DNA of 64,000 nt from Chaenocephalus aceratus (Eukaryota; Chordata; Actinopteri; Perciformes; Channichthyidae), in NCBI GenBank assembly GCA_023974075.1, contig CM043787.1, positions 41,057,668 through 41,121,667 on the forward strand, read 5' to 3'. Below are positions 13,160-26,900 of this stretch, in pieces (the stretch's first letter is position 1; each line of letters begins with the position of its first letter). Position numbers and translations under genes: made by a program. Under the pieces are notes generated by a model. The model saw only the letters and a program-made list of their open reading frames with translations, did not search any database and had not been told where the DNA came from.

Positions 13160-13339
13160 ATTACATTTGTTAGACGCTTTTATCCAAAGCGACTTACATA
13201 CTCAATACTGTGGACAATCCCCACAGGAGCAATTTGGGGTGAAGTGTCTTGGCCAGGGACACAACGACATGCTGACTGCAGTGGGGTTTGAACCCTGATC
13301 CGAACACCAACTCACAACCCACTGCACCACACGCCTCCC
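13160..13339 (-). mobile_element. V-SINE-type tRNA-derived SINE, complete copy
   Basis: Read on the minus strand it starts with a tRNA-like head (GAGGCGTGTGGTGCAGTGGG, A-box-like; GGTTCAAACCCC, B-box-like). A conserved central part (TCGTTGTGTCCCTGGCCAAG, CACTTCACCCC) follows, then a tail GTAAGTCGCTTTGGATAAAA with GCGTCTAACAAATG and short TACATT-like repeats. The tail is of the LINE2 type. Flanks AACCATTAC (13151-13159) and AACCAATAC (13340-13348) differ at one of nine bases and look like the target duplication. The internal tRNA portion is degenerate and is not a functional tRNA. Confidence 0.85.
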
Positions 13340-14189
13340 AACCAATACTTTGGTTTAACGGAAAACCCCAAAAATATAATAAGCAGCCATTTGGATGACC
13401 TCTTAGTGTCCATCACACAATGAGTGAAAAACAAAGAAGCACTGTGTTGTTTGTACATATTTTTCTACGGCATGAGACTAGAAGCATTTCTTGCAGGCTG
13501 CTTGCATCACCCACAAACTGCTCATTGATACTCCCATATGAATGATATGTCACTCAAAATGGTTCATAGGGTTTGATAGTGAGTGTGTGCTCAGAATCAA
13601 GGCTATTGTATTTAATTTGAGTCCTGTGAAGGTCAGGATGATGATGGTGGCTTCCCCCTCGCCAAGGTTGTTAGTGTTGGGTGTATCACACACTAGCAGC
13701 CACAATCATCATCATTATCGTCGTCATCATCATCACCTTTACGCAACCACGGGATGTCAAAACATGAGTTAATCGAAGCCGCTGAGAAATGAGAGCAAGT
13801 ACTTTGACAGAAAGGTCTTTGTGTTGGCATCATCAAAGCAAATTACTGACTGTGTAAAAGACAGTCAGTGAGGTTAAAAGCAAGATATTTTTCAAAAGCA
13901 AGTATTTCAACCAACAGGTATTTCATAACAGGTGTTGCACGAGAGAGCATTCTTCTTTGTGAGGATGATTGCGATGCAGGAAGTGCCATTCAGAACATCC
14001 TCAATGCCATCTTGTGTTTTTAATTGTAAATAATGCTTCCTGAAATACAGTACAAAACATTTTTTGTTCATGCTTGTACATGAGATACCACCACAGAACT
14101 GTATATTCTATATGATGTAATCTACAGTATAATAATATATCAGTCACACGGCCACCAGTACAAAATGCAGTACAAAGACATGTTATTTC

Positions 14190-15154
14190 TAGGGCTGTCA
14201 AACGATTAAAATTTTTAATCAGATTAATCACAGCTTAAAAATGTATTAATCATGATTAATCACCATTCGAACTATGTCCAAAATATGCCATTTATTTATG
14301 TATATTGTTGTGGGAATGGAGAGATAAATGAAAGAAGGCGGATATATCCATTTAACATACAGTATCTATGTTTATTATAACATTTGTCTACATGTCAAAA
14401 TGAAAGACAACCCACACACCTATCAATCATCAAACCGTGGGGTCTTAATTCATTACGTGTTGATTTCTATCAACGGGGGAGTACTTCAGGAAAGTCAACA
14501 GAGGGGGGGCAGCGGCTAGTGGAGTACTTCGTGACCACAGAGTGTGAACGTTTAGCCGGTTGGCTAGTTTTGGCACAATTCCGTTGTACAGACCGACGTT
14601 AACAGCAGCCCTGTCTGTGCTCACGGAGACCGACTCTGTCGTCCGGTGATCTAACCGCCTTCTGGAAAAGCTTCACAAGTACGTCGGTACGCAAATGCAC
14701 GTTGTGACACAAGTGACGGTACGCATTTCAGATTACGCACATATAACCTGCGTACCAGTTATGTGTACATTTTACTGTACCTACAGCAAAAGTATTCTCC
14801 GTCGGGACTTCCTGCAACAACACCATGCCGTTATCAAAGATGTTCTATTGAGAAGACGATCACTACGTGACAAAAGTTTTCAAAACCATGGCTACTGAAA
14901 TCAATCTTACTAACTGCTGTCTGTGCAATTTACTCCGCGCGAGTTGGCAGACTTTATTTTGCTTACTTTAACATCATTTTTCATGGTGGGGCTAAGCCAT
15001 TTCTTGGTATGGGTGTAGCCTACCCCAGCCATACCCTGGCGCTGCCACTGGTGGCACGTATGGGGCGGGCCATTCGTCACATGCGTTAAATGCATTAAAT
15101 ATTTTAACGCAATTAATTCAAAAAATTAATTACGCGATAATTTTGACAGCACTA
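14190..15154. mobile_element. hAT MITE with 8-bp target duplication
   Basis: The element begins TAGGGCTGTCAAACGATTAA and ends with the inverse of TAGTGCTGTCAAAATTAT, a terminal pair very common in fish hAT elements. Both flanks carry the identical octamer GTTATTTC (14182-14189 and 15155-15162), which fixes the boundaries and the superfamily. Subterminal regions are AT-rich with repeated AATTAAT/TTAATC words. No transposase domain is visible inside, so the copy depends on a partner in trans. Confidence 0.9.
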
Positions 15155-15249
15155 GTTATTTCTACACAATTTTTTTTTTTTAGTAAAGCATCTAACACTA
15201 TCTTTTTTCCCTTTTTTGTGTTTCCCAAAAACAATCATTAAAGCCAGTA

Positions 15250-15377
15250 CCTGCACAGGAGCAGTTTGGGGTGAAGTCTCTTGCCCAGGGACACAACGAC
15301 ATGCTGACTGCAGTGGGACTCAAATTTGCCATCCCCTGTTTTGAAGTCCAGCACACTTCCCACTGAGCCACACCCCT
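15250..15377 (-). mobile_element. V-SINE fragment, 3' tail missing
   Basis: On the minus strand this has the tRNA-like head (GTGTGGCTCAGTGGGAAGTG, with a good A box) and the central GTCGTTGTGTCCCTGGGCAA block, ending near CACAGGAGCAG. The L2-like tail present in the other copies is absent, so this copy is truncated or has been overwritten at its 3' side. The B-box region is more diverged than in the copy at 50744. Confidence 0.72.
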
Positions 15378-15603
15378 ATGTTCAATCTGAATTTACTTTA
15401 AAATAAAAAAAATCTATATTGATTCTGACTTTTCTACATCCAACTCACAGGTTTAACATTGCTTTGAGAACAAAGATTATTAATGTACCCCTTTTAGAAG
15501 GAAAGTTATTGTCATTTGTTCTGGGAATGTCATTTTTTAGCCTGAGACCTGAAAAACAGGCTTGGGGCTTAATAGGTTAACAAAAATGTTTTATTTGCAT
15601 GTG

Positions 15604-15990
15604 TTAAAGGTGGGGTAGGTAATTTTGGAGAAACCAGCTCAAGTGCGCTAGAATTTGAAAATACAAAACCGGAAAAAATCTGCCACTTCCTTACAGAGTC
15701 CCTCCTCCAACACACACGAACGTGCACATGACCAATGAGGGCACGAGATAAGTCTGTGCACAGATGGAAGGCTGACAGGCAGGTAGGCCATCCAGTTACT
15801 TTAGCCGGGCAGGCTCAGATGATTGGTCGTGCTTTTTACAGTACTACGGCTTCCACAGGTGACATTTTGTTATGGATTTTTTGTCAAAGCACTTCAGATA
15901 TTCATTGCTATCGGGATGTTAAGAGCATTCCATGGAATATAACAAGTGTATCTGGAGCCGGTTTCTCAAACTTACCTACCCCACCTTTAA
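15604..15990. mobile_element. TTAA-flanked MITE, copy A
   Basis: About 387 bp, bounded by TTAAAGGTGGGGTAGGTAA at the left and its near-perfect inverse TTACCTACCCCACCTTTAA at the right. A TTAA occurs at each extreme end, the duplication expected for piggyBac-type integration. A second copy at 49988-50378 shares the whole interior (for example CAATGAGGGCACGAGATAAG and ATTGCTATCGGGATGTTAAG), so this is a dispersed family. No coding capacity is recognisable. Superfamily assignment rests only on the TTAA ends. Confidence 0.8.
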
Positions 15991-18900
15991 CCAAGGATAA
16001 TTCAAGTTCTGAGGTGGTGATGTAAAGAAAGTTAAAGTATAAAGTAACATAATTGTACTAAAATGTAAATTGTTGAGTAAAGCTCAGATTAATACTGTAC
16101 CTATTGAAGGCACATTGACTGACACAGCATGGTTACTTTTGGTTAGTCCTGTAAAACGTGCTGCTGTTATTTTCACTACTTTCATTTCATGAAACAAGTT
16201 TGAGTTTACTCCATGACACATCATGAAGCCCTTTCTTTAAACTGCCAATACAAGTTTGTATTAGTTATTGTGTTTTTCACATATCCTTCCTCTTTGTTGA
16301 AATCTTATCAACTTACTTCTTTGTATGAGGGTTACATTAGTTTAGCATTAACTCTGTTCTTCAGAAGGGTTAGATTAGACAAAGTATCCGTTGTTGCTCG
16401 ACAGGCAGATTGCTGATGAAACAAAAACAGTGCATCGTGTAAAAGGCAGAACAGGATGAGACATGATTATACAGCTGTGCTCAGAGGCAACAGATACAGT
16501 ATGTCAGCTGTCACAGCAGTTTGAGAGACTCTGTGAAATTGATTGACATAAGTTGTCTTAATTAATATCTCTGTGTTAGGCTGACAAAGTGTCACTTATC
16601 TCTTTCTTACTCTCACTCGGGTTTAATATGTATTATTTCACTGCTTTACTGCACTCTTTATACAACAGATCTCAGTGAGCTTCCTATACATAATATGACT
16701 TATTGGTATCTTTAGTAAACTATTTCCTTTTTTTGATTCTCCAACTATTGATCATGTTCTATACAAGACTTTTCTGGGTGTATTTTTGTCTCTTTTTTTA
16801 ATTACAAGTAAACATAAAACATGTATGACAACTTTCCAATTCTTGTGTATCATTACAAAAGTTAAAGTTACTTGTGGTATGTAGGTTGGCATCTATACAA
16901 AAGCAGTACAATTGACTTCCACTTGACATGTGCTGTGACAATATACATTTCATAAAACTATGTCTTAGATTGTTTCTCAGTCACAACTATTAAAACATTT
17001 GTAAGAATTTGACTTGTCCTTTGAGTGTATTTTGAGGGTTTTGTTAGATTTTCCCCTCTTTGTCTTTCTGTCTGATCAACCAACCACTTTTCTGTCCAAT
17101 AACGATAGTTCATGATTTTACTTTATACAACTTGGCCTTTGTCATAGAATTATAATTACTTGAGAATATATTTAATAATTCACATGCAAATTTACCCAGT
17201 TGGTCAAAGTTCAGACCAGGCATGCAAATAGCCATTTTCACAGGATCATTAAGGGAGATTAGGACTGAGGGGAAAGAACAGACCAAGATGTTTTCCACCA
17301 CCAGACTTTAAAACCACAGCTGGTCAAAATTCTCAATGGGCCATCTGACTGACATGTTAATTGATCTTTTACTGACTTTTAATACAGGGCAATATATTCA
17401 TGAACTATGCAAAGAATATTTATGAGGCAATAAAAACATAGATTGAATATTACCCACTCCCTTTGACTAGTTTGGGATACTCCAGACTTCGTAGTATTAC
17501 TATTCGATTCATAGTTATTTGTATACCTACTGTACATTTCAATTGTGGTCTTGGATCCTTCCATCTCCCAACAACCTACTAATGCTGTCATCCTTATAAC
17601 ATCCATCCTCCTCTTCCTTTCTTTATCCACCCCCCCTCCCAACCACACTGTCCCTATACCTTGTCCTTTCACTTTTTTTTCTCCTCTGCTTTCCTTCACT
17701 TCCCCTTTTGCTCTCTGAATTAGCATAGACAGGCCGGAGGTGCGTGTATTCTTATATATTGATCCATCCATTTTTAATGGCCCAGTGCTTCCAGGAGAAG
17801 GAACCATCTTATGCAAGTTCCGTTGGGCCAGAGCTGCTGTCAGGGCTTGTTGCCACTACTTAGAGCGAGAGCAGACGACCTTGAAAGTGCATTAGGAGCC
17901 TTCCCAGGGGGACCTGTGCATCAGTTCTTCATGAAAAATCTCCCGAGAATTCAAGAATACTGGACACATTTTGACATGTTGTTTGGTGGGATGGTAGCCA
18001 GGAAGTAGGTCCAGGCAAATCTTTACTAAAAAAAGAGTTCTGTTTCATTGGTACAACATTTTGACTATAAGAATAAAATACCAATTATAACTTGTATTCT
18101 GAATGTACTGGATGTTTTTTGCGTGCCTGTTAACAGTTGAGTTTCGTTTTCATTTAGAGGAGGATTTTTCTTTCAGAGACATACTGCCACTAAAATCGGA
18201 GACAGCATGTTCTCTTCTAAGTGAGGGTGCCTATTAGGCCGGGAACCATGCACCCCACCCCTGGGCCCTGAGATCAAAGAGTGTCACTTTGGGCATAAAA
18301 AGAGAGACTGGCTGAATACCAGACATACTGTATGATTCATCCATCACTCACTTGACATTGTATTTCCATATCCATTACCATCTGTACAGACTACACTTTC
18401 CTTGTCCTCTGAGCCTCTTTTTTGATTCCCTCAGTTCTCTCTTAACATCAGCTAATTTCCTCCCTGTGATAAAGGCAGTGTCACTAATGAAGGCTTCAGG
18501 CGCTTAATGACCAATCAAAACACAGTCTGCCGCGGTGGCAAGCATCTAATTGCTCACAAGTTGGAGTGTGTGCATTGGAAAGGGATTGGATATGGTTATC
18601 AGATGAAGACACAGATGAGGGACTAAGTACAGTAGAACATGTTTGAATACAGGAAACCTGATATTTAATTGTTAGAAATATGTTTCTTTACTTAAAACAT
18701 TTGGAAAAATATTAATTTTATTAAATGCATTTCTCTCGCCAAATGTTCAGCAAATTGGTTGTGCACATAATATACAGTAAGGTAGAAGCATACCAGTTTT
18801 TCAGATTGCATTCACATGCACGTGCACAGAGATGAACATAGTGACTTTAAACAAATAACATCAAACATAATTTATTTAATTCGGAATAATTGATTCGGAA

Positions 18901-19710
18901 GAGGACTGAACAGCATCTGAATATATGAGGTAACACATTTTAGGTATAATCCCTGAAGTGCATTGTCAATAGTTTTTTCTTTATTTTAACTTGTTGGAAC
19001 TCATCAACACGTTCAAAGACACTGAACTATGTCTGATTGGATGCAATACCTCATTAAAAAAAGATGCCATTTGGCCCAATTAGCTTTTATTGATAATTTT
19101 CCCTTTCCAGTGGACCTCCATGGGACCTTATTTCGGAAGAATTATGTATCGAAGTCAATGGCGAGAGAAAAGTTATCTTTCGATCCCGTTTGAATTGTGC
19201 CACAAATTACACATATTTTTTTTATAATTTAAAAGTATAAAAAAAAAAAAACTGTGAAGTAACACTTTTTTTGTGTGAAACCACTCAATTAATTACATCT
19301 CTGGCCTCGCAGACTTCTCATCCACGATTACGTCACTTCCGCCGCCTAAAACCCAGGAGGTATATGATCTAGCACCACACACACACACACACACATTTTC
19401 TCTTACACGCTAACGCAGTTCTGTGTACTGTTATGCTGTTATGTTCAATCATCGTTCTTATGTTGAACATGAATACATGTCATGTACGTATTTCTTCTTT
19501 CATAGCAATTTTCCTTCATACTTTCTTGCTGTGAAATAGGTCTTATATTCTATTCAAAGTGGTCTTAAAAAGTTTTACATTTGAGTTGGTGAAACCAGGA
19601 ACCCTGAAGGAAAATAAATGGCTTTAGAAATCAATTGAATACAGAAACTGAACCAGTCGAGACACTTTCTAACAATTGTTTTTGTAACAGATGGAGACAC
19701 TTTACAGCCC

Positions 19711-19757
<47 letters not shown>

Positions 19758-22700
19758 TCTGTGGTGGTTGCATACACAAATATGCTAAATCACATAAATA
19801 CATTACCACACATGTGGTACCATATTACACAACGTTTCATTTATAAATCACATAATTTACACTCATGCAGTGGTGCAGTTACAGTATGCAGTCATACACA
19901 CACTCATAGTTACACACAAAAACATGCACAGAAACACAAGGTCAAGCCACACAGACAAAGAAGACCCACACACAGTATGTCTCACACATGCCACATATCT
20001 TGAGGAGACATGGTTCTCAGGCTGCAGCCCTTTGGGTTTCCTCCCTCTCTGACAGTGTGTCAGACGGGCCTGTTCTCCAGCTTCTGGCTCGCACTGAGTG
20101 AGAGACCAGCCTAATGAGATCACTGGCATCCAATTCGGTGAGGGTCAGTGCTCATTTTGAGCAATTCATTTTTAATTGGTCTCAAATCTAATCCATTTCA
20201 TAATGTCAGCTCCTGTGCTCATCTCGCCCTGAGGCTACTGAGTGACACAGAGTGATTCCCTTGATGTTGTTAGCTTTGTGTGTTATTACATTGCCGAAGT
20301 GATTGAGGATGTTGCTGTGATTTCGGCTTGGTTGGTTGGTTGTTGTTGATGCAGCAACGCTACAGTAAACCTTTGCCCACTGCAGTGCTTTTGCTAAAAC
20401 ATTCATGATGATGTGTAATGAACCCGAATAAAGATATATCTCATGCTCTCACAAGAACATCACAACAAACTCAAGGATGACATACATTCTGTAAGAGTTT
20501 CATTATGTCTGCTGATCATCCATTAAAAGGGAACCTTCATGTTCACGCACTTGACCTCAGCTCAGGAAGAGAAGAGAAGACGAAGCTTGTCAATGCTCTG
20601 GTGTCAATGTTCAAGACTTAATTTACTCGAGAACATTTCAAAGTGGCATAGTAGTATATAGTATTCCATAGTGCATACACTTTTTTTAATATAATTTGAA
20701 AGATTCTAAGCCTGTGTTTGGATTGTCCTCTCTTCTCCTTTTATCACTTTTGTCTCCCTCTACTTTCCAAGATTCCCATTCCTCCATCTAACTTGTGTGA
20801 CCAGCTGCGCCTCCTGCTTTGCCTCCATCAAGATGTCACTTCTAATTTGCTGGTTGTGCTGACTCCATTCCTACTAGCAATCAGTGGAGAAGACATCCAT
20901 TACTCCTAGTCGTGACAGGTCCCCTCACAGTCCCGTTGGACGTTAATGACACCTGGCAGAACACAGGTTTACTACTTAGCAAACTGACCCCCAAGAGACA
21001 GCCGATGGGGCCTATTAGGCTAACACACCATTGCTTGGTTTACACGGACCAGAACGGGGAAGGTAACACAAGAAGTCTTGTCATGCTCATGTCAGCCCGG
21101 CAGGGTACTTGCTGATAAAAGAGGAAAGTTGACTCAATTGAAATGACCGTTCTCATCTTACCAGCGGAAAAAAAGAATTGAAAGAACGTTTTTTCTTGTT
21201 GTACTTCCAACTGATGACTTACTAGTTTTAAAAATCATCCGTGAACCATCTTAGCCACACTTCAGGAGGTTTCTTTGTGAGAGTGGTTTTCTGTAGCTGT
21301 TCCTGTATATTCAGCCACTTCAAAAGGCTCCTTGTGTTTCTGAACTCTTTGGTCAAGGATATTAGGTTTTTTGTTGACCAGCAGCAATGAAGGGGCACTT
21401 CTGTCCTGTAAAGCTGAAGGAGGGATGACATTTTCTGAATACTCTGCTTTAGCACAAATGGTAGTAGACAAGAAACGACAGAGTTCAGAGTTCACAGCTC
21501 AACTTGTTATCATATTATTATTGTGAGTTTATCATTCATATAATTTAAAGGTGTTTACACAGGTTTGTTCTGATTATTAGTTCTATGGTCTTTCTCCACA
21601 TGCTCTAGATTTTAACATGGCCAATTTGTAACTTATGGTGAGTCACAGCTTAAAAGTAGATCTTCCTGAAATACTTTTATTGGTGTTCTTGTTTGATAGG
21701 GTAGGGGATATGATGTGCCCAAAAGTTTGGATCATGGTTCTTCACTGATGTGAGAAGAGGGGCGGATCAAACAGTATTTAGATTACCTTTGAGGTCTGCC
21801 AACATTATAAATAATGTTTTACGTGTCTGTGTTGTGTTTGTGAGAGGTTTCATTAAAGAAGATGCTGTTCATTAAAGAATATCAAATGCCAAAGTCAATC
21901 TCCCCTGTTTTCGTTCTCTCCCACTTCTCACAAGTGATATACGATGCAATCCATCAATCAGTTGAAGCAGAAAGTAATGAGAAATATGTTAAATGGGACC
22001 ATAGCATCATTAACAATGGTGTGTATTTGTCATACTTATGTGTCAGTACAGCAAATGTGGTCTTGGATACAACAACTAAAGCCATAACTACGACAAATAG
22101 CAGTTTTAAGTGCTTTTCAAGTGTTATTAAATGTAGATGTTGCTGTAGCCTCGCAACCGTGCAAGATGCAGTCACAAAACAGTACAGATGTGTAGTTCAG
22201 ATAGAAAAATGAAGGCTGAGTTCAAAGCTGGGTGTGGTCAGTTCATAAGCACTTGAGTAGAGAGGTAGAAATTGGGGAAGGGGCTATTTACTTTCCCGAA
22301 TTGGCATTGCGGCTGGTGTGATGTCATTTCAAGTAGGGCTGTAGTTATTTAACTTTGTTCATTATTCTATAAGCTAATTAGGCGAGCAAGGCTAAATCTC
22401 TTTAGGAGCATTAACACTTCAAATAACTATGCTGAACCACCAAGAGGAGTCATAACTCTCATATTGCTGCATGTCCGCAGACATTTGTGATTGTCCAGTG
22501 GCACCATCATTTGGCAAGCAAGATCTCCTTACAGAGGGTGACAAGTTTGGACCTGAAGCAATTTGTGTAAATTACCCTACAGATAAGGTAATAAACTAAA
22601 ATGGTGATGAGGGTTCTTTCTCCTTCCCTGAGTACAAAGTTTGGGTTCTGTGATTTACAGTTCATCTCATATCGTTTCCATTTAAAATGTTCCCCTTAAT

Positions 22701-23612
22701 TAAGTGAGGAGTGCTGAAAGACACATGTGTGTACACCTTTCTTTAATCAAACATTTAATCTTACTCTTTACAAGAAGTTAACATTCCCAAAAATGTTGAA
22801 TATTCCTTTGATGAATGTTTGCTTGTATTCAACCTTACCTTATTTGTACTTTATTTGTCACACTCACAAATCCATGAAACAACCGCTGGAAGAACATTGT
22901 CCCAAAAGGAACCAATCTGTGGGCTCGGAAAAAAACATGACATCACATAAATTATTGGTCTCGGGTAAGACTCAAAACAGAAGTTATAATGCACAGGGCC
23001 TCAAATCACAGAGAAATAAACTATTTCAACACAGAGTCCGTTTCTCAATCTCGAGGAAACTGGCTTCCAAGCCAATATTTCAAGGATGCTACGTCATCGA
23101 GTGCCGCCGAAGGACTGTTCCAATCTTCAGCATACTTGGAATTCCACCGAGGCCGCGTCCTTGGTTTGGGGGTAATTTCGAGGCTGCACATGGGTAGACT
23201 TCGCATCCCTAAAATCCCCACAATGCTTTGCGCACGGACCAATTTCAAAACCCTTGCGGAGAATGGCTGAACCGACGCAGCACACATTTAAATGTAAGTA
23301 TGTAGTGGCGTAGAACATGTGTTGGTAAATATGTTACTTTGTTACATTTGTTTGTAATCACCAAAAATGTGTTCCGTGAAAGTAAAGCAAGTTCATAATT
23401 AGATAGACATCGTGAGGTATTTATTTTCTCTTTAAAAAACTGCATTTTGCACAGAATGTTGGTATTTGACACCCATTGATGAAAAGCAACACATATCTGA
23501 AAGCATCATTTGCATCCCTTAAAATTTAAATGCACATGTGTTTATGTACCCACAAATCCAAGAGACTTACCATCATCCTTGATATGAATTCAAGGCTTTA
23601 CCAAAATGTTGA
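15991..23612. other. No gene seen; mostly unique AT-rich sequence
   Basis: No exon or RNA gene could be supported. Short CA tracts occur at 19375-19395 and 19713-19754. A GC-richer patch at about 23025-23290 (GGAAACTGGCTTCC, CCGCGTCCTTGG, CCCACAATGCTTTGCGC) resembles pieces of fish DNA transposons, but no paired terminal repeats were found. The segments 18465-18560, 20105-20235 and 22365-22450 are repeat-free, with many TAATTA-like and AATTG cores, and might be conserved non-coding DNA. Confidence 0.5.
19713..19754. repeat. (AC)n microsatellite
   Basis: Uninterrupted AC dinucleotide run of about 42 bases. A shorter run lies at 19375-19395. It explains the apparent His/Thr-rich open frames around it. 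Confidence 0.97.
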
Positions 23613-23768
23613 GGGATGGACAGGCCCGGTTCTACGGGGGTGCATAAGGGTGCATTGCACCCTCAGTTGAGTCGTTATGCACCCTCATTTGAAAAATGAA
23701 AAGTAAAAAAAATTAAAAGTGAAAAATATTACATTTTGCCTACTATTACTAACAATAGTAGTAATAGT

Positions 23769-23771
<3 letters not shown>

Positions 23772-23801
<30 letters not shown>

Positions 23802-23809
23802 AAGAAGAC
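23772..23809. repeat. (GAA)n tract, left flank of the Tx1 LINE
   Basis: About 38 bases of AAG/GAA repeat ending in GAC, directly abutting the poly-A end of the LINE. It grades on the left into TAGTAG/TAATAG repeats belonging to the host hAT element. It matches the tract at 29771-29810 and is either the duplicated target or a preferred insertion site. Confidence 0.95.
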
Positions 23810-23927
23810 TTTTTTTTGACTTTTGCAAAAACACTTTATTTACATATGATCAGTTATACATTTGATCAATAAAGTGCTTCATTGAGCAAAAAAAATGAAC
23901 GAATCACTTAAAATAGTACATTAAAAC

Positions 23928-26900
23928 CTATGTCTTAAAAACTTGTGCAAAGTGCAAATCCTCATTCACCACAGAACACACAATATCATTATAACACCAA
24001 CGTTGTTTAAAAGCATCCAAGTCTCCAATATGTTTATAAAAACGATGCTCCAGCCAGAGTCTGGCTCTGATGTTGCACAGCCAGATCGCTTTTGCCTCTT
24101 CCCCTTTCCTATTTTCAACCCTGTTTTTTCTACTTAAATAAATGGCCATTTTTGCTTCGCCAGAGAGGTAATTCAGGAGCTGCCACTTTTCCTTGTTCGT
24201 CTTTTTATATGGAGCCCCCATGATAAAAACACTCTCGGTAAAAGCTATACTAAAAAGACTAAAAACCAATGTTAAAAGAGAGAAGAAACCCGTGAGTCTC
24301 TTGCACTCTGTAAAAACATGGAAAACAGTCTCTCAAAACCACAAAATGGACACTTGTTAAAAACAGCAGGATTAATAATGGAGATAAAAGAATTACAGGC
24401 GATGGCACCATGTAAAATTCTCCACTGGAGGTCGGCAGTACGTTTTTTTATGGGAGGTTTGTATAAAACCCTCCACTGTGGGCCTGGTCCGCCTCCTGCA
24501 CCCAGTCTGGTGCTCCACACAGTGGAGGCCCTGTCCTTCAGCACATTTCTGTTGGTCGTCTTTACAATGTTCATGTATATTGTTTTTTTGTCAGCTTTGT
24601 GGATGGTCATTTGTCCTTGGTTTGCGACCTTGAGCAGGGGGCCGGTCAGTTCTCCGAGCCCTGGGCTCAGGTAGATCTCCGGGAAAGGGTCTGCTGGGTC
24701 CGGCTTGGCTCTTCCCTGTCCGTAGCTCCTTAACAGTCTTTTTTCATCAAGGGAGAGGATCTGGCTCCATAGTTGTAGGATCCTCTCGGCCACCCGGACA
24801 GAGTGCAGACCCAGCAGAGAGCCCAAGGCCCGGGCATCGCTCAGCTCCGGCCCCACTGCATCCACCAGCTGCTGAAGGCACAGGGTCCTGGATCGGCACA
24901 GCGCCACCGTCAGGCCGGGTGTTTCGCTGCTGCTGACGTCCAACCTGGCTCTGTGAATGAGAGGCTCCCTCAACAACCAGTACAGAGAGTCAGTCTTTGG
25001 ACACCTTTTATGGTTAAAAAGGGCCCAAGATTTAAAAACACCCTGATAAAAAGGAGGTAGCCCACTTAACTTTAAAATGTTTAAATCAGTTAAAAACAGA
25101 GCAGCATCCAGCCCCAGGTTACTCACGCGTCGGAGAATGCAGCTGCTCACATCTCTCCACACCAAATCAGCCGGGCCAGTCAGATACCTCTGTAAAAACT
25201 GTATCCTAAAAGTGGCTGTTCGGCTGGCCAGGTGGATAAGGCCCTGTCCCCCCTCCTCTCTAGATAAAAACAGCACCCCCTGTGGCACCCAGTGTAGACC
25301 CTCCCAAAAGAAATCCACCAACTTCTTTTGTATTTGGGCTAGTAAGCCCGAGGGAGGGTCCACACAGGTAAGACGGTGCCACAGTTGGGATGCCACAAGG
25401 TTGTTTAAAACCAACACTCTACCTTTAAAAGACATCTGAGGGAGCAGCCACCTCCACTTGGACAGCTTTCCCTCTATCTTTGCTATGACGTCCTCCCAGT
25501 TCTTCAGGACTATGCTGTTATTACCCAGGAACACACCCAGGTACTTTAGCCCATCTCTCTTCCATAGCATGTTCTGGGGAAGAACTGGGAGACCGCCACT
25601 CCACTCACCGACAGCGAGGGCCTCACTTTTCTTCCAGTTCACCCTCGCTGCCGATGCTGAACTAAAATCCCTCACGATGTTAACTAAAATGTCTGTCTCT
25701 TTTTGGTCTCTAATAAAAACAATGATGTCATCCGCATATGCTGATAAAACCATGCCTCCACTAAAACCAGGTAAAAACAGCCCTTGCAGTTTGGAGCGTA
25801 TTTTGTTGAGGAGGGGTTCTAGGGAGAGTGCATAGAGCATGCCAGACAGAGCACAGCCCTGCCGGACCCCTCTACACACTCTAAACGGAGCACACAGCCC
25901 ACCGTTGAACTTCAGCACACTCTCAATCTTATTGTACAACACCCTGATCTTGGCTATGAAACCAGCGCTGAACCCAAACTTCTCCATTACTTTCCAGAGG
26001 AAGCTGTGCTCATCGCGGTCGAAAGCCTTTTCCTGATCTAGAGAAATCAGACCAGTATCAATGCCCAATGAGCTGGAGACCTCCAAAACATCTCGAATTA
26101 GGTGGACATTGTCCACCATGGACCTGCCGGGCACACAGTAGGTCTGGTCCCGGTGGATGACCTGCTCCACAGCCCTCCCCAGCCTGGTGGCCAAAGCCTT
26201 GGACAGAAGTTTGTAATCCACACACAGCAGAGACACAGGGCGCCAGTTTTTGATGTCCTGCAGGTTTCCTTTTTTTGGTAGCAGCGTGATCACCGCTCTC
26301 CTGCAGGACATCGGCATCGAGCCAGAGGCCAGACTTTCATTAAAAACGTCTAAAATGTCATGTGACAAGACGTCCCAGTAGGCTTTATAAAACTCTGCGG
26401 AGAGGCCATCGATACCAGGAGCCCGCCGTCCCTGCATGCCTTGCAGGGCGGTCTGCAGCTCCTGGATCGTTAACGGCCCTTCGAGCTGTGAGTTGGTCTC
26501 CTCGGAGACCTGAGGTAGTTATTTGCAGAACCCCTCGGACAGAGTTTCCCCCTCCTCATACTCGCTTGTGTAGAGGGTGGAATAAAAACTCACAGCTCGC
26601 CTCCTGATCTGGCTTGGCTCTGTTATTTCCTGCCCTGTGTCTGACAGCAGTGAGTGGATCACTCGCCTCTGCCCATTCTTCTTTTCCAGGCCGAAGAAGA
26701 AGCTAGTGGGAGCATCCATCTCGTTGGTATTGAGGAACCGGGACCTGACTAGTGCACCCTGAACTTTAACGTCCAGCAGGTTGGCTAAAGCCATTTTTTT
26801 CTCTTTGAGGATTTCAATATATCCTCGATCTCCTGTGGTTTCACTTATTGTTTCTAGTTCCACGATATCACTCTCCAGGTCTTTCATAGATCTAATGATG

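Noticed and set aside
17811..18008. 65-codon open frame with ordinary-looking composition
   Set aside because: No recognisable family and no flanking splice pattern that would make it an exon.
19090..19370. Possible transposon end (TTTCGGAAGAATTATG, CGATCCCGTTTGAATTG)
   Set aside because: Looks repeat-like, but no paired terminal repeat or target duplication could be found, so it was not listed as an element.
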